A stretch of 57,388 nucleotides of DNA from Cyanothece sp. BG0011 (GCF_003013815.1 NZ_PRLH01000006.1:1-57388), one strand, 5' to 3'; numbered from the stretch's first letter, positions 9,061 through 17,532 are shown. Translations and numbers: made by a program. Notes: a model not told the origin generated them from the letters alone.

Positions 9061-9687
9061 AGCTTGTTTAAAAGGATTTTTTTTGAATCGATCAAGGACT
9101 CGTTTTACTGTTTTGTAACAAAATTGTTACTTTTTTTAGCAGGCATTTACGAGGCTTGGATCACAGTCTACCAGCCTTAATGCCATTCGTAACCCCTCTT
9201 TTTATTAAGAGTTACAACACATTATAAATTTATGTGAAAAAGATTGTCATTTTTCTAGTTTATGATGTATGCAATATGGAGCTAAAGTTAAGGTTCATGG
9301 GTCTGGTGGCGATCGCACTATACGCAGTATCAGTAGATCACAAAGATCCTAGTTTAGATTGCAAGGGAGAAGGGAGACGAGCGACCCCGGCGGACTCGAA
9401 GAGGGACGAAGTCTATCGAATTCGCCTTGGGAACGCGCGAGTAAGGAGCAGGGGAGAGCAAAAACACCGAGTAAAGTGATTTAAAACTTAGTATTATTTC
9501 GTTTCGATCTAAAAAACTTAATCTGAACATAGACGTTGAACCTGCAGTTGCAAATCTTTATAAAAAAATGGATTCAACTCAACAAAAAAAGATTTATGTA
9601 TTATAAAAAATTAGGGGGACAAAGTATCTAATTATTCTTAATGCTGGAAGAATTAATTGTAATTTTGTCCACCCAACCCTTATTTAT
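9061..9687. other. Intergenic region upstream of acsF
   Basis: This holds the acsF promoter region with the palindrome at 9115-9130. It also holds an unusually G+C-rich stretch at about 9361-9475 with no homology that I recognise, and A+T-rich sequence beyond it. An open frame at 9234-9479 has no ribosome-binding site and improbable composition, so I do not call a gene here. Confidence 0.5.
9115..9130 (-). promoter_or_regulatory. Perfect inverted repeat upstream of acsF, candidate operator
   Basis: The sequence GTAACAAAATTGTTAC has 7-bp arms around a 2-bp centre and lies 55 bases before the acsF start codon. It resembles an NtcA site only in its ends (GTA and TAC are 10 apart, not 8). A MarR-type regulator such as ChlR is a possibility by analogy with low-oxygen chlorophyll genes. 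This is inference. Confidence 0.4.
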
Positions 9688-10113
9688 TTAAACCGTTGTA
9701 CAAGGTTTTTCCTGATGACTACGGGGACAAGTTTCTAAGTCCTCCGTCACGGGATTTTCTGGGTTTAAACCGATCCAAGCCTCAATTTTTTCAGGATCGA
9801 AACCCACCCGATAAACTCCCTCAACTTGAATTAAAGGACGACGAATTAATAAAGGATCAGCTATCATTAATTCTAAGGCTTTTTCCTCAGTTAAATTATC
9901 AGGAATAACCTCGCCCGATTTAATTCTAGGTGCGCTTTTATTGAACCATAAACTAACCGGTAACTCGCCAAAAAATGGGCGTAATGTTTCGGCTGTCCAA
10001 GGTTCAGTTAAGAGACTTTTTGCCTCTAAGTTGTGACCGGCTGCCATTAGCAAGTTTTTCTGTTTGGTGTTATTTTTACACCCTGGTTTTTCGTAAAAAG
10101 TAACGTTAGCCAT
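9688..10113 (-). CDS. ArsC/Spx-like nitrogenase-associated protein
   Basis: A 141-residue thioredoxin-fold protein of the ArsC/Spx class that matches my memory of the nitrogenase-associated family found in nif clusters (NifO-like). The N-terminal KPGCKNN holds the single active-site-type Cys, and RRPLIQVEGVYRVGFD near residues 90-105 is the conserved Arg and beta-hairpin region of ArsC folds. Two more Cys near the end (CPRSHQEKPC) are unusual. The exact reaction is not established; roles in Mo or redox handling have been proposed for such proteins. Its start codon overlaps the stop region of the upstream ferredoxin gene by one base, so the two are translationally coupled. Confidence 0.8.
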   Translation of the reverse strand: MANVTFYEKPGCKNNTKQKNLLMAAGHNLEAKSLLTEPWTAETLRPFFGELPVSLWFNKSAPRIKSGEVIPDNLTEEKALELMIADPLLIRRPLIQVEGVYRVGFDPEKIEAWIGLNPENPVTEDLETCPRSHQEKPCTTV

Positions 10114-10709
10114 TATTTGTTTAAGGAAGTAATATAGTGGTCTTCGAGCAATTCTGCGATGTTTTTGGGATTCGCTTTACTGTGTTTAGCTTTTCCAGGC
10201 ATTAAAATTAAATTAGGAGCTTTTCCACAGCGTTTTTGGCAACTGGTTTTCTCAATGGTAACATGATCTTGAAGCCCTAAATTACAGAGGGTTTGTTCAA
10301 GCATTTGATGTAATTTTTTGCCTCCTCTTTTGGCACAATCAGATTTACCACAGAGTAAAATTTTACCCTTTTTCGGACAAGTTTTACCTCGTGGGTTGAC
10401 GGTAGCATCATTTTCTTTTTCTTGATCGCATTTGACATCACAACTGAGGCGAGTGATCTCATAAGCTTTTAATTTTAATTTAGTAAAATTACCCTTAAAT
10501 TCTTGTTCTCCTGCTATAGAAATCCACTCTCCAGGTAATACATTCAAGGCTTGAGTATCTCGCAAAGTCTTATCAATTTTAATCCTTAATTCTCGTTCTC
10601 CCACTGCTAGAATTAAAGCTTTCGATTGACCATTAGATTTATAAACAAAGCCGACAAACTTGCCTTGTAATTGAAAGGGAATGGTTTGACTAGAATTAAC
10701 TGAACTCAT
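10113..10709 (-). CDS. Thioredoxin-like [2Fe-2S] ferredoxin domain protein
   Basis: A 198-residue protein. Residues 1-90 form a beta-rich domain of unknown role (FVGFVYKSNGQSKALILAVG). Residues 100-198 form a thioredoxin-like 2Fe-2S domain, with Cys ligands in LLCGKSDCAKRGG and KTSCQKRCGKAPN. Such domains also occur in NuoE/HoxE subunits, so an electron-transfer role is likely. It is the promoter-proximal gene of a two-gene unit with the ArsC-like protein, at the outer end of the nif cluster. It may be a low-potential redox partner in nitrogen fixation, but this rests on location. Confidence 0.78.
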   Translation of the reverse strand: MSSVNSSQTIPFQLQGKFVGFVYKSNGQSKALILAVGERELRIKIDKTLRDTQALNVLPGEWISIAGEQEFKGNFTKLKLKAYEITRLSCDVKCDQEKENDATVNPRGKTCPKKGKILLCGKSDCAKRGGKKLHQMLEQTLCNLGLQDHVTIEKTSCQKRCGKAPNLILMPGKAKHSKANPKNIAELLEDHYITSLNK

Positions 10710-11121
10710 GACAACTTTCCTGAAATGATAGAAGGAATTATCAGTTATTGTAAATTTAGAATTTAGAATTTAGAATTTAGAATTAATTAAAGATAAAGAT
10801 TCTGCATTCTACATTCTTCATTCTTCATTTTGTTACACTGTTCACTGACACAATTACCATTTTTTTTGAACTGATGAGAGGTTTTGTCAATTAAAATGAC
10901 AATAAAGTTCCTGTCAGGTTTGGTAAGATAACTTAACCTGTACTCAAACTATAAACTTTCTCAATAAGTAAGAAAAATGATCAGAAAAAACTTGAAGAAA
11001 GGGGCTTAAAAATTTAGAATTTAGAATTTAGAATTTAGAATTAATTAAACATTCTTAATTGTGCCTTCTATCTTCTTAATTCTATTTACTATTTAATTAA
11101 GCCCGAAAAACTGGAGGAAGA
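10710..11121. other. Intergenic region with two heptamer repeat arrays
   Basis: Two arrays of the heptamer TTAGAAT (about 10753-10785 and 11011-11045) are each followed by partly complementary ATTCTTC or ATTCTTA runs and can fold back. Between them lies A+T-rich sequence expected to carry the promoter for the 10709 gene. No NtcA box or gene was seen. Confidence 0.5.
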
Positions 11122-11322
11122 CTAGAGACGTTTTGCGTCCAAGGTTTGGGGTAACTTGGTATCATCAGTGAGGTTAGGAAATTGTAATTCCCAACCATTG
11201 GCTAAGGTTAAAATTTTGCCGTCTCCTTCAATGGTTTCGTTAACCACTGCTTCCTCTAAATCTTTCTTAGGAACGTAAACGGATAAATTTCCGGCATCTT
11301 CTCTGCTTAAGATCACTTTCAT
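11122..11322 (-). CDS. nifT: NifT/FixU protein
   Basis: A 66-residue protein with the NifT hallmark LSVYVPKKDLEE after an MKVILSRE start, and the conserved GWELQFP near residue 48. NifT is a small beta-rich protein found in nif operons; its biochemical role remains unclear and deletion often has little effect. It is the promoter-distal gene of the nifV-nifZ-nifT group. A good ribosome-binding site (AGGAGT) lies just before its ATG. Confidence 0.9.
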   Translation of the reverse strand: MKVILSREDAGNLSVYVPKKDLEEAVVNETIEGDGKILTLANGWELQFPNLTDDTKLPQTLDAKRL

Positions 11323-11501
11323 AGGGTAACTCCTGAAATTAGTTAATTGTTGATAAGGAATAGTTAATAGTTTTCACTATTGCCACCTCCTCTAACTCCC
11401 CCTCACAAAAGGGGGAGAACCCTTGCCTGTTGGCTATTGCCTCTCTTGAAAAGTTGCTCTACTTGGGGAGACCCCAAGACCGCACTTTTCGCTGTTGCCT
11501 T

Positions 11502-11846
11502 CTAAACTTGAGACTCTTGTAAAGAAGGTTCTTCGACAAATTCTTCAATGTCTTCATCATCGGTATCATCGATGAATGTCTCGTCTGCCGGAATTAATTC
11601 CTTACGACGACAACCGACAACGTAACCCTTTTCAAGAAAATGAACTGCGTAGATGTAATAACTTTGCAGATAGGTTCCAATGCCGACAACATAGCCCACA
11701 TCGCCTTTTTTCGCTAAAGTTTCGCCAACTTCTTTCCCAGGAAACGTCCCATCATTGCGAATCATTCTCCGAAGACGAACCTTTGCCTCCATTTCAAAAG
11801 CTGGGGGATCATTAAGTTCAATTTCACCTGGATTATACAATCCCAT
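11502..11846 (-). CDS. nifZ: NifZ, P-cluster assembly protein
   Basis: A 114-residue protein with the NifZ core: EKGYVVGCRRKELIP after GDVGYVVGIGTYLQSYYIYAVHF. NifZ is known to help form the second P-cluster of the NifDK protein. It has an acidic C-terminal tail (FIDDTDDEDIEEFVEE). Its start overlaps the 3' end of nifV by 14 bases, indicating translational coupling. The gap to nifT is 179 bases and includes a small C-rich stretch. Confidence 0.9.
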   Translation of the reverse strand: MGLYNPGEIELNDPPAFEMEAKVRLRRMIRNDGTFPGKEVGETLAKKGDVGYVVGIGTYLQSYYIYAVHFLEKGYVVGCRRKELIPADETFIDDTDDEDIEEFVEEPSLQESQV

Positions 11847-12966
11847 GAGACATACTCCTATTGGTTACAACATCAATTAACTCCTCAACTGTCAGACTGC
11901 GTTTCATCTGTACCGATAAACGACGAACCGAGTCTAACACCACTTGGGACTCTTCATGGTTTAAACTAATGCCATGTTGACTCAATAAATTGGTCAATAA
12001 ATGTCGTCCCGAATGCTTACCTACCACTAAACGGCGTTTCCACCCCACCTCATCTGGGGAAAAGGGTTCATAGGTTTGGGGGTTCTGTAAAACACCGTGG
12101 GCATGAATACCCGACTCGTGGGCAAATACATTGTCCCCGACGATCGCTTTCCAAGGGGGAAGGGCTATTCCAGAAGCCTTAACCACCAGTTGAGATAATT
12201 CTCGCAGACGAGAAGTATCCATTGCTAAATCAACCTGATAGAGTCGTTTAAGAGCCATGATCATCTCTTCTAAGGCGGCATTACCGGCCCTTTCGCCCAA
12301 ACCATTCACCGTAGTATTGACCGAAACGGCTCCAGCTTGTAACCCGGCTAACGCATTGGCTGAAGCTAAGCCAAAATCATTATGGGTGTGCATTTCAATG
12401 GGAATATTGAGGGACTGTACTAATTTTCCCACCTTTTGAGCCGTGGTTAAAGGGTCAAGAATGCCCACGGTATCACAGAAACGGAACCGCGAAGCCCCTA
12501 AACTTTCGGCAAACTGAGCCACTTCGAGTAAAAAGGACTCATCAGCCCGTGAAGCGTCCTCAGCCCCCACAGAAACAAATAAATCATTATCTAGTGCAAA
12601 ATTAATACTATCTCGTAACCGATCCCAAACAAGATTAGTTTTTCCTTTAAATTTTGCCTTAATTTGTATCTCTGATACAGGAACTGAAACATGAACCCTG
12701 GTTAACCCACAGGCGATAGAGGCTTCAATATCCGAACGCACGGCGCGGTTCCAACCTAACAGGGCTGTTGTTAATCCTTTATGGACAATGGCCGTGATGG
12801 CTTCGGCTTCTGAGCCTCCCATCGCAGGGATACCCACTTCCAACTCAGGCACACCGATGGCATCCATGAGAGTGGCGATCGCTATTTTTTCGATGGCACT
12901 AAACACAATGCCGGCCGCTTGTTCCCCATCTCGCAGGGTTGTATCATTAATATGGACATGATTCAT
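11833..12966 (-). CDS. nifV: Homocitrate synthase
   Basis: A 377-residue HMGL-type TIM-barrel enzyme that condenses acetyl-CoA and 2-oxoglutarate to homocitrate, the organic ligand of FeMo-cofactor. Visible are the N-terminal INDTTLRDGEQAAG metal and substrate motif, HTHNDFGLASANALAG with the metal-binding His residues, and GLGERAGNAALEE. GKHSGRH near residue 318 is typical of this subfamily. Its length is normal for NifV. It is read with nifZ and nifT in the minus-strand wing, which is probably driven from the cysE/nifP side. Confidence 0.95.
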   Translation of the reverse strand: MNHVHINDTTLRDGEQAAGIVFSAIEKIAIATLMDAIGVPELEVGIPAMGGSEAEAITAIVHKGLTTALLGWNRAVRSDIEASIACGLTRVHVSVPVSEIQIKAKFKGKTNLVWDRLRDSINFALDNDLFVSVGAEDASRADESFLLEVAQFAESLGASRFRFCDTVGILDPLTTAQKVGKLVQSLNIPIEMHTHNDFGLASANALAGLQAGAVSVNTTVNGLGERAGNAALEEMIMALKRLYQVDLAMDTSRLRELSQLVVKASGIALPPWKAIVGDNVFAHESGIHAHGVLQNPQTYEPFSPDEVGWKRRLVVGKHSGRHLLTNLLSQHGISLNHEESQVVLDSVRRLSVQMKRSLTVEELIDVVTNRSMSHGIV

Positions 12967-12994
12967 GGCTGAAACTCCTCAGATTGACCAATAA

Positions 12995-13207
12995 TTAGGG
13001 AAACTGGAAATAAATTTGAGCATCGAGCCAATCCCAAATTCTTTGTAATTGGGTCACTGAGATTAAGCCATATTGCCATAAGAGCATGGGGATGGGATCG
13101 CCAGGTTGTCGTTGGTTGTTGAGAACAACCGCCAGATCATCCCGTGATAAGGCCATTTCTTGTTGTAAAAATTGACTGAATTCTCTAGAAATTGAATTGT
13201 TTTCCAT
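12995..13207 (-). CDS. DUF2949-type small protein
   Basis: A 70-residue cyanobacterial protein starting at the ATG at 13207; an upstream TTG would add nine residues without support. The core FLQQEMALSRDDLAVVL, then PIPMLLWQYGLISVTQLQRIWDWLD, matches my recollection of the DUF2949 family. It is all-helical and soluble with no known activity. It ends 28 bases before the nifV start, so it is in the same minus-strand transcript. Confidence 0.7.
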   Translation of the reverse strand: MENNSISREFSQFLQQEMALSRDDLAVVLNNQRQPGDPIPMLLWQYGLISVTQLQRIWDWLDAQIYFQFP

Positions 13208-13497
13208 GACAGCACTGAAACGTTCAGTTATCAACAGTATGAGACGGCAGGAGGTAGAAGGCAGGAGGCTTTGAGAATGTCACCCTTGTTTCAAGGCTCT
13301 CGGCTGTCCTAACCCATACCTCGACTGCTGTAACTGAGAAAACCACAAAGAGGCTTAAGAGGAATAAGAAAGCAAACTTTACGAATAATAATTAACCTTA
13401 ATTGAGGGGGAACCCCAGATCAGGGCAACTAATTACTAAATTTTCCCAGTGTAATACAAATGGTCTAGGCTAAGAGAGAAGGCAACGCATCACAGTC

Positions 13498-13785
13498 TTA
13501 GTATTGCCTATTTTGATAAGACTTAATGGACTCAGAATCAACGGTGTCCCAGCATCGTTCCAGCCAGCCTACCAACTCTTGACGAGGAGCGATCGCCCCA
13601 TAGATAGCACTGCGTAGTAAAATAGCATGAAGACCATGTTCTATTTCTACCCATAAAGAGCCATCTTCAGGACACCAGCAGGGAATGGTTAATTCTTGGA
13701 GACGTTGGTAAACACTCCAACGATCGCAACGAGAAACTTTCTCAACTTGACTGATGAGAGCATCAGAATTGTAAGGTTGCATCAT
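13498..13785 (-). CDS. Conserved small cyanobacterial protein, unknown
   Basis: A protein of about 95 residues. The start is taken at one of two adjacent ATG codons (13785 or 13782, giving MQPYNSDALISQVEKVS); an upstream extension overlapping cysE looks non-conserved. It reads like a winged-helix or small helical domain (CDRWSVYQRLQELTIPCWC, then LWVEIEHGLHAILLRSAIYG), with Cys in CDRW, PCWC and ERCWD. I do not know its function. It lies 16 bases after cysE and is likely co-transcribed in the nif wing. Confidence 0.65.
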   Translation of the reverse strand: MMQPYNSDALISQVEKVSRCDRWSVYQRLQELTIPCWCPEDGSLWVEIEHGLHAILLRSAIYGAIAPRQELVGWLERCWDTVDSESIKSYQNRQY

Positions 13786-13801
13786 AATTGTAAGGTATAG
13801 G

Positions 13802-14530
13802 TCAAGGTAGTTTTTGTATCTTTTGTTCCAATTCTTCAATTCGGTCTAATAAAGTCCGAATGACTTGGCCCTCAACATCGGGTAATTTGCCATGTTCTAA
13901 GGGGCAACCCCGACCACTACGGGAGATAACACGGCCAGGAACGCCCACTACCGTGCAATCATGGGGAACATCGTTTAACACGATTGATCCGGCTCCAATA
14001 CGGACATGATTGCCAATTTCGATGTTGCCTAATACTTTTGCCCCGGCTCCCACAATGACCGAATCACCAACGGTGGGATGGCGTTTACCACTTTCTTTAC
14101 CAGTTCCCCCTAGGGTAACATTTTGGTAAATGAGGCAATCATCACCAATAATCGCCGTTTCCCCAATCACTACCCCCATACCATGATCGATAAACACCCC
14201 TTGGCCAATGGTGGCCCCTGGATGAATTTCGATTCCCGTGAGGAAACGGGCAAGATGGGAGAGAAAACGAGGAAAAAAGGGCAACTTGCGATGCCACAAT
14301 TCGTGGGAAAGACGATGGATCGCCAAAGCGTGTAAACCTGGATAGCAACACACCACTTCTAACCAATTACGGGCTGCGGGATCTCTTTCAAAAATGATTT
14401 GAAAATCCTTCCGCAAAAAGCTTAATAGGTTAGGTCGAGAAGTGCGCGGTTCAGAAATAGAGCTTTCTGACGGACTTCCACGACGCTCTCTGACAGGGAG
14501 TGATCCAAACATTAAATTCTGTGTTTGCAC
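13802..14530 (-). CDS. cysE: Serine O-acetyltransferase (nif-linked, NifP type)
   Basis: A 242-residue hexapeptide-repeat acetyltransferase that makes O-acetylserine for cysteine synthesis. It shows the N-terminal helical domain (residues 35-100), then left-handed beta-helix turns with the catalytic [13 protein letters not shown] and the [16 protein letters not shown] loop. A serine acetyltransferase gene inside nif clusters is known elsewhere as nifP and is thought to supply cysteine sulfur for Fe-S clusters. The GTG at 14530 is used; an ATG six codons in is an alternative. It is the first gene of the minus-strand wing, divergent from nifB across a 941-bp control region. Confidence 0.92.
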   Translation of the reverse strand: MQTQNLMFGSLPVRERRGSPSESSISEPRTSRPNLLSFLRKDFQIIFERDPAARNWLEVVCCYPGLHALAIHRLSHELWHRKLPFFPRFLSHLARFLTGIEIHPGATIGQGVFIDHGMGVVIGETAIIGDDCLIYQNVTLGGTGKESGKRHPTVGDSVIVGAGAKVLGNIEIGNHVRIGAGSIVLNDVPHDCTVVGVPGRVISRSGRGCPLEHGKLPDVEGQVIRTLLDRIEELEQKIQKLP

Positions 14531-14665
14531 ATAGACTTAGTTGTTATGCTTATACCAAGTCCCCTCTTGTACCCATGCCCGAAGACGGTGAGTCAAATTG
14601 ATCTAATTTATTAATGGTGTCAGGGTTTTGAACAAATGCAGCTATATTAAGCCTTTCAGCGCTTT

Positions 14666-14752
14666 AAAAAATTTTTTTTGGGTCGGGGTCCTAGTATTTT
14701 TCTATGGGGGATAGAGTATTTTTCAGGGGAGGGCTTTGTATTTATGTACTCA
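14666..14752 (-). promoter_or_regulatory. Candidate activator site facing cysE/nifP (22-bp phased octamers)
   Basis: Read on the minus strand toward cysE, this arm is TGAGTAC, then octamers ATAAATAC, AAAAATAC and AAAAATAC exactly 22 bases apart, separated by 14-base spacers each with a run of C. It ends in an A8T6 tract. Plus-strand octamer positions are 14738-14745, 14716-14723 and 14694-14701. The arm ends about 135 bases before the cysE start codon. It mirrors the arm at 15155-15240. Confidence 0.7.
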
Positions 14753-15011
14753 GTCAAATCCCTTATTCTGCAAGACTTTGCTCCCTTTTTGCGACCCATC
14801 ATAGCGCAGATAACTGGCCACTCAAAATTAAAAAACTATAAAGGGGCTACAAGTCTCATCAAATCGACCGTTGAGCTATGTTATCCCTAAAAAACTCGAA
14901 CAGAACTGTTCATAGCAAACCTACCAACGAGAAAATGTTACATTGGATACAGAATTGAATTCCGTGACAGCACTGAGAAGGCAAGAGGAAGCTAACTCGG
15001 TGTTTCTTTTG

Positions 15012-15085
15012 ACAGTGAACAGTGACCAGTGACCAGCGATCAGTAAAAAATAACTGATAACTGGTAACTGGTAACTGGTAACTGA
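15012..15085. repeat. Inverted heptamer arrays (CAGTGAC / TAACTGG)
   Basis: Four or so CAGTGAC-like heptamers are followed, across AAAAAATA, by four TAACTGG-like heptamers that are nearly their reverse complement. They form an imperfect foldback between the two activator-site arms. The type matches cyanobacterial short tandem repeats. Confidence 0.6.
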
Positions 15086-15154
15086 GTATAAAACTAGAGG
15101 AGGAAAAACCCACCAAGAACAGAGCCAAAGCCTTACGTAATAAGACTTAGACCT

Positions 15155-15240
15155 TGAGTACCAAAAAGCTAGAGTCCCCCCGTAAAAATACAGAAGCCTC
15201 CCCTCATAAATACCTGTCCCCCGTACCCCTAAAAAAATTT
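15155..15240 (+). promoter_or_regulatory. Candidate activator site facing nifB (22-bp phased octamers)
   Basis: Read toward nifB, this arm is TGAGTAC (15155-15161), then octamers CAAAAAGC (15162), AAAAATAC (15184) and ATAAATAC (15206) exactly 22 bases apart, with C-runs in the 14-base spacers. A further C-rich spacer leads to AAAAAAATTT (15231-15240). It ends 231 bases before the nifB start codon. The same order and spacing appear in the arm facing cysE. Confidence 0.7.
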
Positions 15241-15471
15241 AATTAGGCTCAAATCCTCGCAACATAAAGGTTTTGAGTCTATGAGTACAGCTTAATAAAT
15301 CCAATGAATCCCAACCCACTCACCCTAACCCGACCCAAAATCAGGGGGGTGGTATAACTGACATAACGCCGAAGACATACAGTTCATTGTTTTACCCTTT
15401 GCTTTTAACTAAGCCTCTGACAATTCCTCTTACAGTCAGGCTTTAGCTCACCCTCTAACTTACGGAATTCA

Positions 15472-16947
15472 ATGTTACAATCTACTGGTCTCATTAATAC
15501 TGACGCATCTACGGCTAATCCCACCACTGCTCCGGGAACCTCATTTATTCCCAAAGCAAAAGGAGATTGTGCTTGTCCTTCTAGTGGGGATAGTACACAA
15601 ACCATAGATGCAAAGATTCAAGAAAGAATTGCCAAACACCCTTGTTACAGTGAAGATGCCCATCATCACTATGCACGGATGCACGTCGCTGTTGCCCCTG
15701 CTTGTAACATTCAATGCAACTATTGTAACCGCAAATACGACTGTGCCAACGAAAGTCGGCCAGGTGTGGTTAGTGAAGTTTTAACCCCAGAAGAAGCAGC
15801 CCATAAAGCTTTAGTAATTGGTGGAAAAATTCCCCAAATGACGGTATTAGGTATTGCAGGTCCTGGTGATCCCTTAGCGAACCCCAAGCAAACCTTTCGC
15901 ACCTTTGAATTAGTAGCAGATAAAGCCCCTGATATTAAACTCTGCTTATCCAGTAACGGATTGATGTTACCGGAATACGTTGATCGCATCAAAGAACTTA
16001 ACATCGATCACGTCACCCTCACCATTAATATGATTGATCCCGAAATTGGGGAAAAAATCTATCCTTGGGTTCGGTATAATCGGAAACGGTATAAAGGCAT
16101 AGAAGGGGTTAAGATACTTCATGAGAAACAAATGGAGTCCCTCGATGCCCTCAAAGAAGCGGATATCCTCTGCAAAGTGAACTCCGTCATGATTCCAGGA
16201 ATCAACGACGAACACTTAGCTGAAGTTAATGAAGTGATTCGTTCTAAAGGTGCATTTCTCCACAATATTATGCCCTTGATCTCCGCCCCTGAACACGGCA
16301 CCCACTTCGGACTCACTGGACAAAGAGGGCCTACCCCCAAAGAGTTAAAAGCTCTACAGGATAAGTGTTCTGGCAACATGAAAATGATGCGCCACTGCCG
16401 TCAATGTCGTGCCGATGCCGTCGGGTTATTAGGAGAAGATCGCTCTCAAGAGTTTACCAAAGAGAAATTCTTAGAAATGGCTCCTGAGTACGATGTCGCC
16501 CAACGTCAAGAAGTTCACGCCAACATCGAAAAATTTAACGCTGAAGTTAAAGCAGCCAAACTGCAGCAAAAAGCACAAAACAAGAAAGCCAATGCACCTA
16601 AGATACTAGTAGCAGTGGCAACCAAAGGAAACCGCTTAGTTAACCAACACTTCGGCCACGCTAAAGAATTCCAAATCTTTGAAGTGGACGGCACTGACGT
16701 TACCTTTGTGGCACACCGCAAAGTCGATCACTACTGTCAAAGTGGTTACGGCGAAGAAGCAACCCTCGATAACATTATTAAATCTATCTCTGATTGTAAA
16801 GGGGTACTTGCTTCAAAAATCGGTCATTGTCCTCAAGAAGAATTACGCAAAGCCGGTTTAGAGCCTTACGAAGCCTACGATGTCATCGATAACGTTGCCA
16901 TCAACTTCTACAAAGACTATATGCAAAAACAAGCATTAGGAGCTTAA
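15472..16947 (+). CDS. nifB: FeMo-cofactor biosynthesis radical SAM protein NifB
   Basis: A 491-residue protein that fuses two Fe-S clusters and inserts carbide and sulfur to give NifB-co, the precursor of FeMo-co. The radical SAM ligands are C78, C82 and C85 in [15 protein letters not shown]. Further Cys near residues 33-35, 58 and about 308-314 (CRQCRAD) can bind the other clusters. A C-terminal NifX/NafY-like domain (residues about 378-485, starting [20 protein letters not shown]) is fused, as in many NifB proteins. It is the first gene of the plus-strand wing, downstream of the phased-octamer site. Confidence 0.97.
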   Translation: MLQSTGLINTDASTANPTTAPGTSFIPKAKGDCACPSSGDSTQTIDAKIQERIAKHPCYSEDAHHHYARMHVAVAPACNIQCNYCNRKYDCANESRPGVVSEVLTPEEAAHKALVIGGKIPQMTVLGIAGPGDPLANPKQTFRTFELVADKAPDIKLCLSSNGLMLPEYVDRIKELNIDHVTLTINMIDPEIGEKIYPWVRYNRKRYKGIEGVKILHEKQMESLDALKEADILCKVNSVMIPGINDEHLAEVNEVIRSKGAFLHNIMPLISAPEHGTHFGLTGQRGPTPKELKALQDKCSGNMKMMRHCRQCRADAVGLLGEDRSQEFTKEKFLEMAPEYDVAQRQEVHANIEKFNAEVKAAKLQQKAQNKKANAPKILVAVATKGNRLVNQHFGHAKEFQIFEVDGTDVTFVAHRKVDHYCQSGYGEEATLDNIIKSISDCKGVLASKIGHCPQEELRKAGLEPYEAYDVIDNVAINFYKDYMQKQALGA

Positions 16948-16950
16948 TGA

Positions 16951-17151
16951 ATGATTGATACTCTTAGTTATCGTTCTCAATCTTCTTTAGTTTCTTCAAC
17001 CCCAAGTTCTCAAACCCCCGTCATCAACCCCTCGACTTCAAACTCAACTCAAACGGAAAATAACTGTAATACTTGCGTTGATGACTATTCTATTCCTCCC
17101 TGTACAGGGTTTTCCAAAGACTACAGTTGTTTTCCTAACCTAAACAATTAG
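16951..17151 (+). CDS. Small Cys-containing protein between nifB and fdxN, unknown
   Basis: A 66-residue open frame that begins three bases after the nifB stop codon, so it would be translated by coupling. The first two thirds are a low-complexity Ser/Thr/Pro/Gln/Asn stretch. The last third has four Cys (CNTCVDDY, PPCTG, YSCFP). I do not recognise a family. The tight spacing on both sides (18 bases to fdxN) and absence of stop codons argue it is real. It may assist NifB or the ferredoxin, but nothing in the sequence proves that. Confidence 0.5.
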   Translation: MIDTLSYRSQSSLVSSTPSSQTPVINPSTSNSTQTENNCNTCVDDYSIPPCTGFSKDYSCFPNLNN

Positions 17152-17169
17152 ACAAGGAGCGATCGCATC

Positions 17170-17532
17170 ATGAGTTACACTATCACCAACGAATGTATTA
17201 ACTGTTCTCGTTGTCGGACTGCTTGCCCGACGGGGGCCATTACCATACAGGATAATGTATTTCTCATCGATGCGACCCTATGTAACGATTGTCAAGGTTA
17301 TTATGGAACCCCCCAGTGTGCCTCGGTATGTCCTACCAACTCTGCTTGCTTACCTTCCTATCAAGTCACTGGGGGCAGTGAAAACCAAATGGCTGACTAT
17401 TGGGATCTCTGGTTTAACCGTTATCACAACTTAGTGGGCAAACTCAAAGGAAAACAAACGAGTCCATACTGGGAACAGTGGTTTGAGGCTTACTCCCAAG
17501 AAATTTCAACCTTAATGACAGTAAATAGCTAA
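17170..17532 (+). CDS. fdxN: 2[4Fe-4S] ferredoxin FdxN
   Basis: A 120-residue bacterial-type ferredoxin with two cluster motifs: CINCSRCRTACP at residues 9-20, and CNDCQGYYGTPQCASVCP at about residues 38-55 with the widened Cys spacing typical of nif ferredoxins. FdxN is known to supply electrons for NifB activity. A C-terminal helical extension of about 55 residues (YWDLWFNRYHN, YWEQWFEAY) contains two similar aromatic segments. It has a ribosome-binding site AAGGAG overlapping a HIP1 octamer, and follows nifB and the 66-residue gene. Confidence 0.93.
   Translation: MSYTITNECINCSRCRTACPTGAITIQDNVFLIDATLCNDCQGYYGTPQCASVCPTNSACLPSYQVTGGSENQMADYWDLWFNRYHNLVGKLKGKQTSPYWEQWFEAYSQEISTLMTVNS

Larger units (their letters stand above)
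14531..15471. promoter_or_regulatory. Divergent control region between cysE/nifP and nifB
   Basis: No gene is evident in this 941-bp region. It holds two matching inverted arms described separately (14666-14752 and 15155-15240) and a set of heptamer repeats at about 15012-15085. The right portion before nifB is A+T rich with no clear -10/-35 I would defend. Confidence 0.7.

Noticed and set aside
9234-9479. An open frame of 81 codons between acsF and the ArsC-like gene
   Set aside because: GTG start without a ribosome-binding site, no recognisable motif, and it runs through a G+C-rich repeat-like stretch. Its composition is unlike that of the neighbouring genes.
10277-10462. Open frame of 61 codons inside the 2Fe-2S ferredoxin gene
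   Set aside because: It lies in another frame of a clear gene whose Cys motifs define the true reading frame.
14678-14890. An open frame of 70 codons in the cysE-nifB gap
   Set aside because: It overlaps the left phased-octamer arm, and its translation reflects the octamer and C-run repeats. No start signal.
15352-15365. Possible NtcA box upstream of nifB (GTA, 8 bases, ATA)
   Set aside because: The second half is ATA, not TAC, and no correctly placed -10 element could be defended. It is too weak to call.
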